From Pseudomonadota bacterium (GTDB taxonomy: Bacteria; Pseudomonadota; Alphaproteobacteria; Sphingomonadales; Sphingomonadaceae): a stretch of DNA of 64,000 bases. Location: contig JAFAFE010000006.1 in assembly GCA_023423655.1 (NCBI GenBank), forward strand, positions 940,085-1,004,084. The letters are read 5' to 3'. The notes beneath the pieces are model-generated. The model was not told the DNA's origin, did no database searches, and saw only the letters and a list, made by a program, of their open reading frames with translations. Of this stretch, positions 24,757 through 33,233 are shown piece after piece. Position 1 is the stretch's first letter. Every line of letters starts with the position of its first letter. Position numbers and translations under genes: made by a program.

Positions 24757-24794
24757 TAAAAAGGCCCCGTTCCCGTGAGGAAACGAGGCCTTTC
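24757..24794. terminator. bidirectional terminator between convergent genes
   Basis: AAAGGCCCCGTT and AACGAGGCCTTT form an inverted repeat with one mismatch/bulge around a CCCGTGAGGA-type loop. A-rich sequence on the left and T-rich on the right give a U-tract for either direction. It sits between yggS-type and TonB-receptor stops. Confidence 0.75.
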
Positions 24795-24813
24795 TCCCCC
24801 CAAAGGAACCGGT

Positions 24814-27660
24814 TTAAAATTTACCGCGCAAGGTCACCCCGTATGTGCGCGGTTCGGCAAGGAACATACCGAAAATTTGGCGTCCTCCCGGATATTGCGG
24901 GTCGGCAAAGGCGGTATTGGCCGCGCCTTCCTGGAAGGGTGCGTTAAACGCGACCTGCGCATAATCCTGATTGAAGATATTCTGTCCCCAGACTTCAACC
25001 GCCCAGCGGCCATCCGGTCCGCGCAGGCCCACGCGCGCATTGGCGACGAAATAGCCGTCCTGCGCTTTTTGCGGGAACAGGTCGGAACCGGTATTATAAT
25101 CGCTGGTCATGCGGCCATCGATATAGAAGAGCGCCGACAGACCGGACGTTCCGACATCGGGCGTCCATGACAGCGAACCGGTCGTAACCAGCTTGGGCGC
25201 GTTCGACATCTGGCTGCCGGGCAATTTGCGTAACGCCTGATTGAGCGGCGCACCATCTTCGGTGCCGACGAGATTCTTCGAATATTTGGTATCCGAATAA
25301 GTGAGGCCCAAGCCGACGCGAAGGTTGCGCGCGGGCACCAGCGAGGCTTCAAGCTCGACACCTTGCGAGCGCATCCCGTGCTTCACATTATCGGGGCTGC
25401 AAGCGCCGCTGGCAGTCGCGCCCGCATTATAATTGGGCGTGCCCGGGAATTTCGACTGGTCGCGGTCGGCGCCGTTCAGGTCCGCCGAACAGCCGTTCAC
25501 ATTCTGGACGATATAGACCGACCCGTCGAACGTGTTGAGCTGGAAATTGGTGAAGTCCTGACGGAAAATCGCCATGTTGAGGCTGAACGGCCCGGTCTGG
25601 TATTTCGCGCCAAGTTCGAACGCATGGACTTTTTCCGGATCGAACTGGAGATGGCCGACCAGTGCCTGCGCTCCGCCCGCTGCGGCAAAAGTGGTGGACG
25701 GCACAAAGGTTCCCGGCGTCGCGCCCGGCACCATCACCACACCTGTCGGCGATTTCAGCGCCGATTTGTCGAGGTTGAACCCACCCGCCTTATAGCCGCG
25801 CGAATAGCTGGCATAGACCATGAGGTCATCGGTTGCCTTGTAAGACAAGACTGCCGTGCCGGTCCATTGGCTGTCCTTGCGGCTGTCGGCAATCGACACA
25901 CCGCTAAGTTCGGTGGTGTTATTGCCCTGACAGGTCAGGCCGATAAGCCCGCCTGCCACCGCCGACAGCGCCGGATTGGTGAGGAATTGGTCCATCGCCT
26001 GACGCTGTGCAAGACAGGCTGTGTTATCATTATTGAACGTCGCGCTAAGCTTTTTCTTCTCGCTCGTATAACGCACGCCCAAGGTCAGATCGAGCTTGTC
26101 GGTGATGTGGACAATATTATGCGTGAAAAGCGCCCAGTTTTTGCTGTTCTGATGATAAATATCGAGCGTTGTGCCCTTGTCGCGCACCGCATCGAGCCGG
26201 TCGATGGCCGCATAAATTAACGGCGATGCCGCCCCGAAAGCGGCAGGGCGCGCAGCAAGACAGCCTGCGGCATTGGGATTATACAGCGCCGCAAGTGCGC
26301 TTCCCGACACAAGGCGGCAGGTTGCAAAACGGCCATATTGCGACCCGAACCGCAAATTGTCGGTGAGGTCCAAATCTTCATTGGCATAATAGCCGCCAAC
26401 GAGCCAATCGAGCCGGTCGTCAAAGGCCGCCCCTTGCAGGCGCAATTCCTGACTGAAGGTTTCGAATTTGCGTTCGTTATTGCCGTCCGGCGCGCGGTAG
26501 AGAATATCGACCGCGCTATAATCAAGGTCGCCGCCCTGATCGCTCTTATATTTGCGCCAAGCAGTGATCGAGGTCAGCTTTGCGCCGCCCAAATTCCAGT
26601 TCAGCTCGCCTGAAATGCCCATATCGGTCGTTCTGCCACCATAGCCCCGACCCGGCGACACGTTTATATTGCGGTCATAGCCATTGTGGAACGAGGCGAG
26701 CGGCTGACCCAAATCGCGCAGCACATTGACGATATTATTGCCCAGATCGTTCACCCGCGCAGGATTTGAGCCCGGCTGAACTAACGGGTTCGCCAACTCG
26801 TTGAGATTGCCGATATAGGGATTGGCGCTGCCATCGACATAGACCGCGCCGCAGCAGCGTTCCTTGCGGTTGGTATAATCGCCGATCAGGCGGAAGCTCA
26901 CATCATCGGACGGTTCGAACAATAATTGTCCGCGCACAAAATAGCGGTTGCGGTTATTGACGTCGGCTTTGTTGGTTTCATCCTTGTAGAAGCCGTCGCG
27001 CTTCACCCACACGCCGTCAAGGCGCGCGGCGAGTGTTTCGGTAATCGGGCCGGTAATGCTGCCCGATGCGCGCCACATATCATAATTGCCGTAAGTGAGT
27101 TCGGCGGTGCCGCCGAAGGTGAAGCTCGGCTTTTTGGAAATGATGTGGATAAGGCCCGCCGACGCGTTGCGGCCGAACAAAGTGCCTTGCGGCCCGCGCA
27201 ATACTTCGACCCGCTCGATTTCGCCCAGTTCGTTAAGCCCGATGCCTGAACGAGAACGATAAACGCCGTCGATAAATACCGCGACCGAGCTTTCCAGCCC
27301 CGGATTGTCGCCAACCGTGCCGATACCGCGCAGACGCGCCGACCCATTGGCTTCGGAGCCGGTCGAGGAGACGAGCAGCGAAGGCGCGACCTGATTAAGC
27401 TGGCGGATGTCATTGGCGCCCGAATTTTGCAGCGATTCCGCGCTCACCGCCGAAATCGCGAGCGGCACTTCAGACAATTGTTGTGCGCGGCCTTGGGCCA
27501 CGACGACAATATCCCCACCGGCATCGCTTTGCGGTTCGGCCTGCGCAGCCGCAGCCGTCGCTTCCGCAGCATCCTGCGCATAAGCGGGCGCGGACAAGGC
27601 CATCAGCCCTGCGGACACCATTAATGTTGACGTGAAAACGCGATTGCGAAAACGCGACAT
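24814..27660 (-). CDS. TonB-dependent outer-membrane receptor
   Basis: A 948-residue receptor. It has a signal peptide (MALSAPAYA-Q), a plug domain of about residues 50-170 (IVVVAQGRAQQLSEVPLAIS, LRGIGTV, VAVFIDGVYRS, ERVEVLRGPQGTLFGRNASAGLIHI) and a long 22-strand-type barrel ending LRGKF with the expected terminal F. Such receptors import substrates through the outer membrane using TonB energy. No substrate is indicated: no FecR/sigma pair, hydrolase or siderophore gene is adjacent. It belongs to the large expanded TonB-receptor set typical of sphingomonads. Confidence 0.93.
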   Translation of the reverse strand: MSRFRNRVFTSTLMVSAGLMALSAPAYAQDAAEATAAAAQAEPQSDAGGDIVVVAQGRAQQLSEVPLAISAVSAESLQNSGANDIRQLNQVAPSLLVSSTGSEANGSARLRGIGTVGDNPGLESSVAVFIDGVYRSRSGIGLNELGEIERVEVLRGPQGTLFGRNASAGLIHIISKKPSFTFGGTAELTYGNYDMWRASGSITGPITETLAARLDGVWVKRDGFYKDETNKADVNNRNRYFVRGQLLFEPSDDVSFRLIGDYTNRKERCCGAVYVDGSANPYIGNLNELANPLVQPGSNPARVNDLGNNIVNVLRDLGQPLASFHNGYDRNINVSPGRGYGGRTTDMGISGELNWNLGGAKLTSITAWRKYKSDQGGDLDYSAVDILYRAPDGNNERKFETFSQELRLQGAAFDDRLDWLVGGYYANEDLDLTDNLRFGSQYGRFATCRLVSGSALAALYNPNAAGCLAARPAAFGAASPLIYAAIDRLDAVRDKGTTLDIYHQNSKNWALFTHNIVHITDKLDLTLGVRYTSEKKKLSATFNNDNTACLAQRQAMDQFLTNPALSAVAGGLIGLTCQGNNTTELSGVSIADSRKDSQWTGTAVLSYKATDDLMVYASYSRGYKAGGFNLDKSALKSPTGVVMVPGATPGTFVPSTTFAAAGGAQALVGHLQFDPEKVHAFELGAKYQTGPFSLNMAIFRQDFTNFQLNTFDGSVYIVQNVNGCSADLNGADRDQSKFPGTPNYNAGATASGACSPDNVKHGMRSQGVELEASLVPARNLRVGLGLTYSDTKYSKNLVGTEDGAPLNQALRKLPGSQMSNAPKLVTTGSLSWTPDVGTSGLSALFYIDGRMTSDYNTGSDLFPQKAQDGYFVANARVGLRGPDGRWAVEVWGQNIFNQDYAQVAFNAPFQEGAANTAFADPQYPGGRQIFGMFLAEPRTYGVTLRGKF

Positions 27661-27784
27661 CCTCTTTCTCCCTGTTCCCGGCCCCGATTATTCAGGTACC
27701 GATATCCTCCATAGTGCTTCTACGGTCAGCCATGTAGCTTTGCTACAATATCAGCAGCAAATCCGCACATTTCTTATAGCTGCG

Positions 27785-28537
27785 TTATTTTTGCCACAGC
27801 GAAAGTTGCGCCTTTTCTTCACTTTCCGCTACGGAAAATGGAAAAGTAACCAATTTGTCGCGTGTCGGGACGAGGGCCTGATAGCCGCGCGGGAATAAAG
27901 CGGCGATGGCGTCACTCGCCACATCAAGCCCGCCGGTGAGCGCGCCGAAAGCGGGAAGGATGAGGCGCGCGCAACTTAACCCGTGTGAGTCGCACCATTC
28001 TCCGCGCACGAAACAGGGGCGCGCTATAATCCGCCCCGCAGCGCGGATGCGCGCCTTGGGGTGATAATGGCCCGACACTTCGCCGCCTTGCGCAAAGGCA
28101 CCGGCTTCGTGGCGCAGCAGCAAATCGCCGATGCGTAATTCTTCGGACACCGGGCCCGGTACGCGGGGCCTAAGCCCCGGATCATGATTACCGACAATCC
28201 AATGGAGACCATGCCGGTCGGCCAGCTTATACAGCATAGCGCGCGCGGCTTCGGGCAGGCGCTCCACCCCGTCATCATCATGGAAATTATCGCCTAGGCA
28301 GTAAATATGCGCGGCATCCAATGTGCGCGCCAGACCGGCGAGCCGTTCCAAGGTCGCCAGAGAATCATAAGGCGGCAACATCTGCCCGCGCACCGCAAAC
28401 CAGCTTGCCTTTTCAAAATGGAGGTCGGCAACCAGCAAGGCGCGCGCCTGTGGCCACCATAAGGCGGTTTGCCCGACCACGCTGAAACGCGCACCGGCAA
28501 AGGAAAAGCTGCAAAGGTCCGTATCGACAGACGTCAT
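27785..28537 (-). CDS. pdeM: PdeM-type metallophosphoesterase (ligase-associated DNA damage response endonuclease)
   Basis: A 250-residue calcineurin-like phosphoesterase. ALLVADLHFEK (metal ligands), IYCLGDNFHDDD, WIVGNHDPG and SGHYHPK are the metallophosphoesterase motifs, and the overall sequence fits the PdeM group of the ligase-associated DNA damage response. In other genomes PdeM lies beside a DNA ligase, an Lhr-like helicase and an exonuclease; none is next to it here. ATG 28537 was chosen over an open frame to 28591; no clear ribosome-binding site decides it. Confidence 0.85.
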   Translation of the reverse strand: MTSVDTDLCSFSFAGARFSVVGQTALWWPQARALLVADLHFEKASWFAVRGQMLPPYDSLATLERLAGLARTLDAAHIYCLGDNFHDDDGVERLPEAARAMLYKLADRHGLHWIVGNHDPGLRPRVPGPVSEELRIGDLLLRHEAGAFAQGGEVSGHYHPKARIRAAGRIIARPCFVRGEWCDSHGLSCARLILPAFGALTGGLDVASDAIAALFPRGYQALVPTRDKLVTFPFSVAESEEKAQLSLWQK

Positions 28538-28633
28538 GACGGCTTCTATGCGGGGAACAAACAGGGAAAACAAGGGCGTTGCGCCCGACACAAAACTCGA
28601 CTTGGGCCTGAAGCGGCGCTATGGGCCTGCGCC

Positions 28634-29521
28634 ATGTCCGCACCGTCCGATTACTTTGATGCTGCCTCTGATAACGCCGCGCCGCTTATCGTCGCCGCGC
28701 TATACCGTTTCGCGCCCTTTACCGAACGCGATGCAATTGCCGACAGGTTGAAACAAATGTGCGCCGATGCTGGTATCAAGGGGACTTTACTGGTCGCCGA
28801 TGAAGGGATTAACGGCACGATTGCGGGAAGCCCCGCGGGCATCGCCGCTGTCATCGACCATATCCGCAATTTGCCCGGATGCGCGGACATGGAAGTCAAA
28901 TATTCGACCGCCGACGCGCCACCCTTCAAACGGATGAAGGTTCGGCTCAAGAAAGAGATTGTGACGATGGGCGTTGCAGATATTGATCCGGTCGGGGGCG
29001 TCGGCACGCACCTAGCGAGCGCAGAATGGAATGCGCTCATCGCCGACCCCGACACTGTCATTATCGACACGCGCAATGATTATGAGGTGGCCATCGGCAG
29101 CTTTGAACGCGCGATCGACCCCGGTACCCGCTCGTTTCGCGAATTTCCCGGCTGGTTCGACGAATTTTCGCAAAAGCTGGACAATGCCAACCCGCCCAAA
29201 ATCGCGATGTTCTGCACCGGCGGCATACGTTGTGAAAAAGCGACCGCTTATGTGAAGGCCCAAGGCTTTGGTGAGGTTTATCATCTGGACGGCGGCATCC
29301 TCAAATATCTGGAAGAGGTTGCACCCGAACAGAGCCGCTGGACCGGCGAATGTTTTGTGTTTGACGAACGGGTGAGCGTCACCCACGGCGTCGAACAGGG
29401 CACCCATATCAGTTGCAAAGGCTGTGGCCGCGCCCTTCCTCCAGCCGAACTGGCCTCGCCGCCCTATGACCCCGGCATCACCTGCCCGCATTGCGCGCGC
29501 GCGGCGCAACCGAGCGCATAG
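28634..29521 (+). CDS. trhO: tRNA uridine(34) hydroxylase TrhO
   Basis: A 295-residue protein of the YceA/TrhO family, which hydroxylates U34 of certain tRNAs using oxygen. An N-terminal ferredoxin-like domain (ADEGINGTIAG) precedes a rhodanese domain with the active-site loop MFCTGGIRCEKA. The C-terminus has a zinc-like CxxC pair (SCKGC and CPHC). ATG 28634 has no strong ribosome-binding site but matches the family N-terminus. Its 3' end overlaps the convergent aspartyl-protease gene by 58 bp. Confidence 0.93.
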   Translation: MSAPSDYFDAASDNAAPLIVAALYRFAPFTERDAIADRLKQMCADAGIKGTLLVADEGINGTIAGSPAGIAAVIDHIRNLPGCADMEVKYSTADAPPFKRMKVRLKKEIVTMGVADIDPVGGVGTHLASAEWNALIADPDTVIIDTRNDYEVAIGSFERAIDPGTRSFREFPGWFDEFSQKLDNANPPKIAMFCTGGIRCEKATAYVKAQGFGEVYHLDGGILKYLEEVAPEQSRWTGECFVFDERVSVTHGVEQGTHISCKGCGRALPPAELASPPYDPGITCPHCARAAQPSA

Positions 29522-30513
29522 CGGGTTTCGCTCGCGCGCAGCACGCCGCCCGGCGTGATGAACCGCACCCGCTTATTGGTAAAATCCACCTCGACCTGCC
29601 GGAACGCGCGCAGCGTATTCATACCGAGCAGCATGGCGGGTTTTTTATCAAGCTTGAGCGTTGCAAAAGCAGGCGAATCGGCAAAGGCCACCGGCATATC
29701 GCCCAGCGATATTTTACCGATCTCGACATTTTTGGCCTTCATCACCATGGCCGGAAGCTGTTGTCCCGTCACGCTATACAAGATGGTCGGAATGGGGTTG
29801 CGCACCTTATTGCGCTTTTGCAGTCTCGCGAGCAGCGCGGGGTTGCCGATACTATATTGCGATCCGCTGTCGATCACGACCGTGACCGCGATCCCCTCCA
29901 CTTCGGCACGCGTGATGATGAGGCGGCCTTCGCGGGTCGAGCCGGTGACGATAATTTCGTCATCTTTGACGATGGTTGGCACAGAGCGCCGTTTGGCCCG
30001 CTTGATCTGCATCCGGTGATTGTCAAAGTCGAACAACACCGCTTTGTCTTGCAAACTGTCAATGCCGATCAGCCCGTCCGCCCCCATATGGCGTTCATCC
30101 AGCACTGGCGCCACAAATTCCGGCACGCGCACATTGGTGAAATCAAGCCCCGCTATCCGTGCCGAGGGCACCGACAAAGTCCCCGCAACTCCCGATATTT
30201 TGAGCGGTCCCGCCGACGGCAATCTCAATTCGCTTACAAGCTTGTCCGAAATCACCGTCCGTTCGGAGCCGGTATCGACAAGGAACGGCACCGCGCTCCC
30301 GTTATTGACGCGCACATCCACTGTCATACGGTTGGTGCGATCATAGGCGATCGAGGCTTGATGTTCGGCCTCGTCGTCCGCCAAGGACTGTGCTGGAACG
30401 GGCGCGTCCGGCGGGGAAGGCTGAAGGACAGCCCCGCTTTGCACCTCTTGTCCCGCAACCTGCGGGCTTAAGGTCAGCGATAAGGCCAATGCCGTAACAA
30501 GCGCAATCCGCAT
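29464..30513 (-). CDS. exported retropepsin-like aspartic protease with two domains
   Basis: A 349-residue protein with a signal peptide (SPQVAGQ). Two retropepsin-type domains are seen: PFLVDTGSERTVIS at about 75-88 and TVVIDSGSQYSIGNP at about 210-224, each with the D-T/S-G motif that supplies one catalytic Asp. Two motifs in one chain allow an internal pseudo-dimer like eukaryotic pepsins. The conserved LLGMNTLRAF near the C-terminus supports the fold. It is probably periplasmic; the substrate is unknown. It overlaps the trhO 3' end. Confidence 0.85.
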   Translation of the reverse strand: MRIALVTALALSLTLSPQVAGQEVQSGAVLQPSPPDAPVPAQSLADDEAEHQASIAYDRTNRMTVDVRVNNGSAVPFLVDTGSERTVISDKLVSELRLPSAGPLKISGVAGTLSVPSARIAGLDFTNVRVPEFVAPVLDERHMGADGLIGIDSLQDKAVLFDFDNHRMQIKRAKRRSVPTIVKDDEIIVTGSTREGRLIITRAEVEGIAVTVVIDSGSQYSIGNPALLARLQKRNKVRNPIPTILYSVTGQQLPAMVMKAKNVEIGKISLGDMPVAFADSPAFATLKLDKKPAMLLGMNTLRAFRQVEVDFTNKRVRFITPGGVLRASETRYALGCAARAQCGQVMPGS

Positions 30514-30597
30514 GGCAGTCTCTCCTCTACCACCATAATTCTGGGCTTATAATACGCCTTATCCGCCTAGGATAAAAGCGGTTTCGCTCGCGTGCCT

Positions 30598-32154
30598 TTA
30601 GCCCGCAAGCGCCTTTTGCCGACGACGCTGGACCGAGGAACCAAGCCCCATCGATTCGCGATATTTGACCACCGTGCGGCGCGAAATCTCGAAGCCTTTG
30701 GCTTTCAGCAATTCGGCCAGTTTTTCATCGGACAGGATAGCGCCCGCATCCTCGCCCTCGATCAATGCCTTTAGCGCCGATTTGACCGCCGTGGCCGATA
30801 CCGCCTCGCCGCCGTCGGCCGCTTGGATACCGCTGGTGAAGAAATATTTAAGTTCGAATAATCCGCGCGCGCAGGACAGATATTTGTTCGACGTTACGCG
30901 GCTTACAGTCGATTCATGCATTTCGATCGCTTCGGCAATCGAGCGCAAGGTGAGCGGCTTCAGATGCGATACGCCGTGGCGAAAAAAGCCTTCCTGCTGC
31001 TTCACAATTTCGGTTGCGACCTTGATGATGGTGCGTTGCCGCTGGTCGAGCGCGCGGATTATCCAATTTGCGCTAGCTAATTGTTCGGACAACCATCCCT
31101 TGGATTCCGCCGTGCGCGCGCCGCCCGACAATTCGGCATAATAGCTGCGGTTGACGAGCAATTTGGGCAAGGTTGCGCTATTGACCTCGACCGCCCATCC
31201 GGCCTTGCGCTGTTCGACAAACAGGTCGGGGACGACCGCCTGCACCGCATCTGAACCAAAACGCAAGCCGGGTTTCGGGTCATAACTGCGCAACTCGCGG
31301 ATCATGTCGGCCATATCTTCGTCATCGACGCCGCATATGCGTTTAAGCTGGGCGAGCGCACCCTTGGCGACCAGATCAAGATGCGCGATCAGCACCGCCA
31401 TGCACGGGTCATAGCGGTCGGCTTCCTTGGCCTGGATGGCGAGACATTCGGCCAGACTGCGCGCACCGACGCCTGAAGGGTCGAAACGGTGGATGGCAGC
31501 GAGTGCCTCTTCGATTATATGGAGCGGCACGCCGAGCCGGTTGGCGACATCGAGCAAATCCGCGTCGAGATAACCGGCCGGGTCAATCTGGTCGATAAGA
31601 TAGAGCGCGACCGCATGGTGGATGCCGGACAGAGCCTCACCCGCCTGCGCAATCAAATGGTCGGCAAGGCCGATATCGGGCGCGCTGAACATATCAAAAT
31701 CGATGCCGTCATCGCTGCCTGCCCCGCCGCTCAGCCTGCCCGCGCCGGACAATCCCCCGGATAGCCCCCCTGACAGTCCTAACGCACCATCCATGCCCGG
31801 CCCTGTGCTGTCGTCCATCCGATCCGCGACGCTATCATGGTGGAAAGTGTCCGCGCCCAGATCAACGTCGAGCGTATCGGCGGCATGGACGCCGCGTTCG
31901 ATCAGTTCATCGGCGCGGCTCGGATGGTCGGAGGCGAGGCCCGCGCTGTCGGTCTCTGCGCCCGCATCGCCCTCGCCCCGATTATCGCCATCATCGCGCA
32001 CTGCTTCCAACAGCGGATTTTTGTCCAGCTCCTCGGAAATATAGGATTCTATTTCAAGATTGGACAGCGCCAGCAGGCGGATGGCCTGCTGCAATTGCGG
32101 GGTCATTACCAGCGACTGGCTTTGCCGGAGATCAAGGCGCGGTCCAAGGGCCAT
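30598..32154 (-). CDS. rpoN: RNA polymerase sigma-54 factor
   Basis: A 518-residue sigma-54. Region I (LRQSQSLVMTPQLQQAIRLLALSNLEIE) binds activators. A linker with glycine repeats follows (LSGGLSGGLSGAGRLSGG, about residues 130-150), then the core-binding domain, the DNA-binding helix-turn-helix and the RpoN box SRRTVVKYRE near the C-terminus, one residue off the common ARRTVAKYRE. It lies eight bases from lptB and is probably co-transcribed; this lptB-rpoN link is common in proteobacteria. Confidence 0.97.
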   Translation of the reverse strand: MALGPRLDLRQSQSLVMTPQLQQAIRLLALSNLEIESYISEELDKNPLLEAVRDDGDNRGEGDAGAETDSAGLASDHPSRADELIERGVHAADTLDVDLGADTFHHDSVADRMDDSTGPGMDGALGLSGGLSGGLSGAGRLSGGAGSDDGIDFDMFSAPDIGLADHLIAQAGEALSGIHHAVALYLIDQIDPAGYLDADLLDVANRLGVPLHIIEEALAAIHRFDPSGVGARSLAECLAIQAKEADRYDPCMAVLIAHLDLVAKGALAQLKRICGVDDEDMADMIRELRSYDPKPGLRFGSDAVQAVVPDLFVEQRKAGWAVEVNSATLPKLLVNRSYYAELSGGARTAESKGWLSEQLASANWIIRALDQRQRTIIKVATEIVKQQEGFFRHGVSHLKPLTLRSIAEAIEMHESTVSRVTSNKYLSCARGLFELKYFFTSGIQAADGGEAVSATAVKSALKALIEGEDAGAILSDEKLAELLKAKGFEISRRTVVKYRESMGLGSSVQRRRQKALAG

Positions 32155-32162
32155 AGCGGGGC

Positions 32163-32978
32163 TTAGAGGCTGAACTCCTCACCCAGATAGAGGCGGCGCA
32201 CATCGGGGTCGGCGACCAATTGTTCGGGGCTGCCCGCGAACAATACTTTGCCGTCATAGATGATGCACGCGCGGTCGACGATGTCTAATGTCTCGCGCAC
32301 ATTATGGTCGGTGATCAGCACACCGATGCCGCGCTTTTTAAGATCTTTGATGAGATCGCGGATGTCCGAAATAGACAAAGGATCAATCCCCGCAAAAGGT
32401 TCGTCGAGCAGCATGATCGACGGATTTGCCGCCAGCGCGCGGGCAATTTCCGCGCGGCGGCGCTCGCCCCCCGACAACGCCATCGCATTGGAGGTGCGCA
32501 GCCGCGTCAAGCCGAACTCTTCGAGCAACTGTTCCAGCCGCGCCGCGCGGGCCGCGCGGTCGGGTTCGACCATTTCCAGCACTGCGCTGATATTCTGTTC
32601 GACCGTCATGCCGCGGAAAATAGAGGTTTCCTGCGGCAAATAGCCCAACCCCAAAATCGCGCGGCGATACATGGGCAGGCCGGTAATATCCTGTCCGTCG
32701 AGCATGATGCGGCCATGATCGGGCTTGACCAGTCCCATCACCGAATAAAAGCAGGTGGTCTTGCCCGCGCCATTGGGGCCGAGCAGACCCAACACTTCAC
32801 CCTTATCGACTGACAGCGAAATATCTTTCAGCACCACACGCTTGTCATAGCTTTTGCCGATCGACACGACCGCCAGCCCGTGGGCCAGATTTTCTTCCGT
32901 AATCGGCGGCGCATGATGCAACGCCGCTTTCGGCTTGGCGTGGGCGTCGGTCGCGGCATGCTGATGGTCGAGTGTCAT
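32163..32978 (-). CDS. lptB: LPS export ABC transporter ATP-binding protein LptB
   Basis: A 271-residue ATPase that powers LPS transport from the inner membrane through LptFGC. Walker A GPNGAGKTT, the Q-loop LGYLPQETSIFRG typical of LptB, signature LSGGERRRAEIARALA, Walker B IMLLDEPFAGIDP and switch His in TDHNVRETL are present. An N-terminal H/A-rich extension of about 30 residues precedes the ATPase. ATG 32978 has AAGGA at seven bases. lptA and lptC are not adjacent upstream. Confidence 0.95.
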   Translation of the reverse strand: MTLDHQHAATDAHAKPKAALHHAPPITEENLAHGLAVVSIGKSYDKRVVLKDISLSVDKGEVLGLLGPNGAGKTTCFYSVMGLVKPDHGRIMLDGQDITGLPMYRRAILGLGYLPQETSIFRGMTVEQNISAVLEMVEPDRAARAARLEQLLEEFGLTRLRTSNAMALSGGERRRAEIARALAANPSIMLLDEPFAGIDPLSISDIRDLIKDLKKRGIGVLITDHNVRETLDIVDRACIIYDGKVLFAGSPEQLVADPDVRRLYLGEEFSL

Positions 32979-33233
32979 TGATGATCCTTACTGGGTCCTA
33001 TGCAAAGCATGGTTGTTCCGGGCGAAACCACCGGCAAGATAAGGCTTTGGATTTAAGTTTACATTATCCCTGCCCCGGTTTGGCAAATATTTTGCACGGC
33101 TTTTGCATAAAAGCAGGATGAATGGAAAGAAGCACGGCATAATTCATGTGTCGCGCCGCGCTCCCCCATTGCTCCCTCACCTTTCCCAATATTGGGTCTA
33201 GCCGGAATCGCCCCTAGGGGTTAAAGGGCCGCC
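32979..33233. promoter_or_regulatory. divergent lptB/purL intergenic region with two short perfect palindromes
   Basis: The 255-bp region holds a perfect 12-bp palindrome CCCAATATTGGG at 33185-33196 and a 10-bp palindrome CCCCTAGGGG at 33211-33220, both just upstream of purL. They may be operator sites or small hairpins; no regulator can be named. I could not place -35/-10 boxes securely. Confidence 0.4.

Noticed and set aside
24814..27660. Siderophore or sugar specificity for the TonB receptor
   Set aside because: Neither its neighbours nor any motif I can read points to a substrate.
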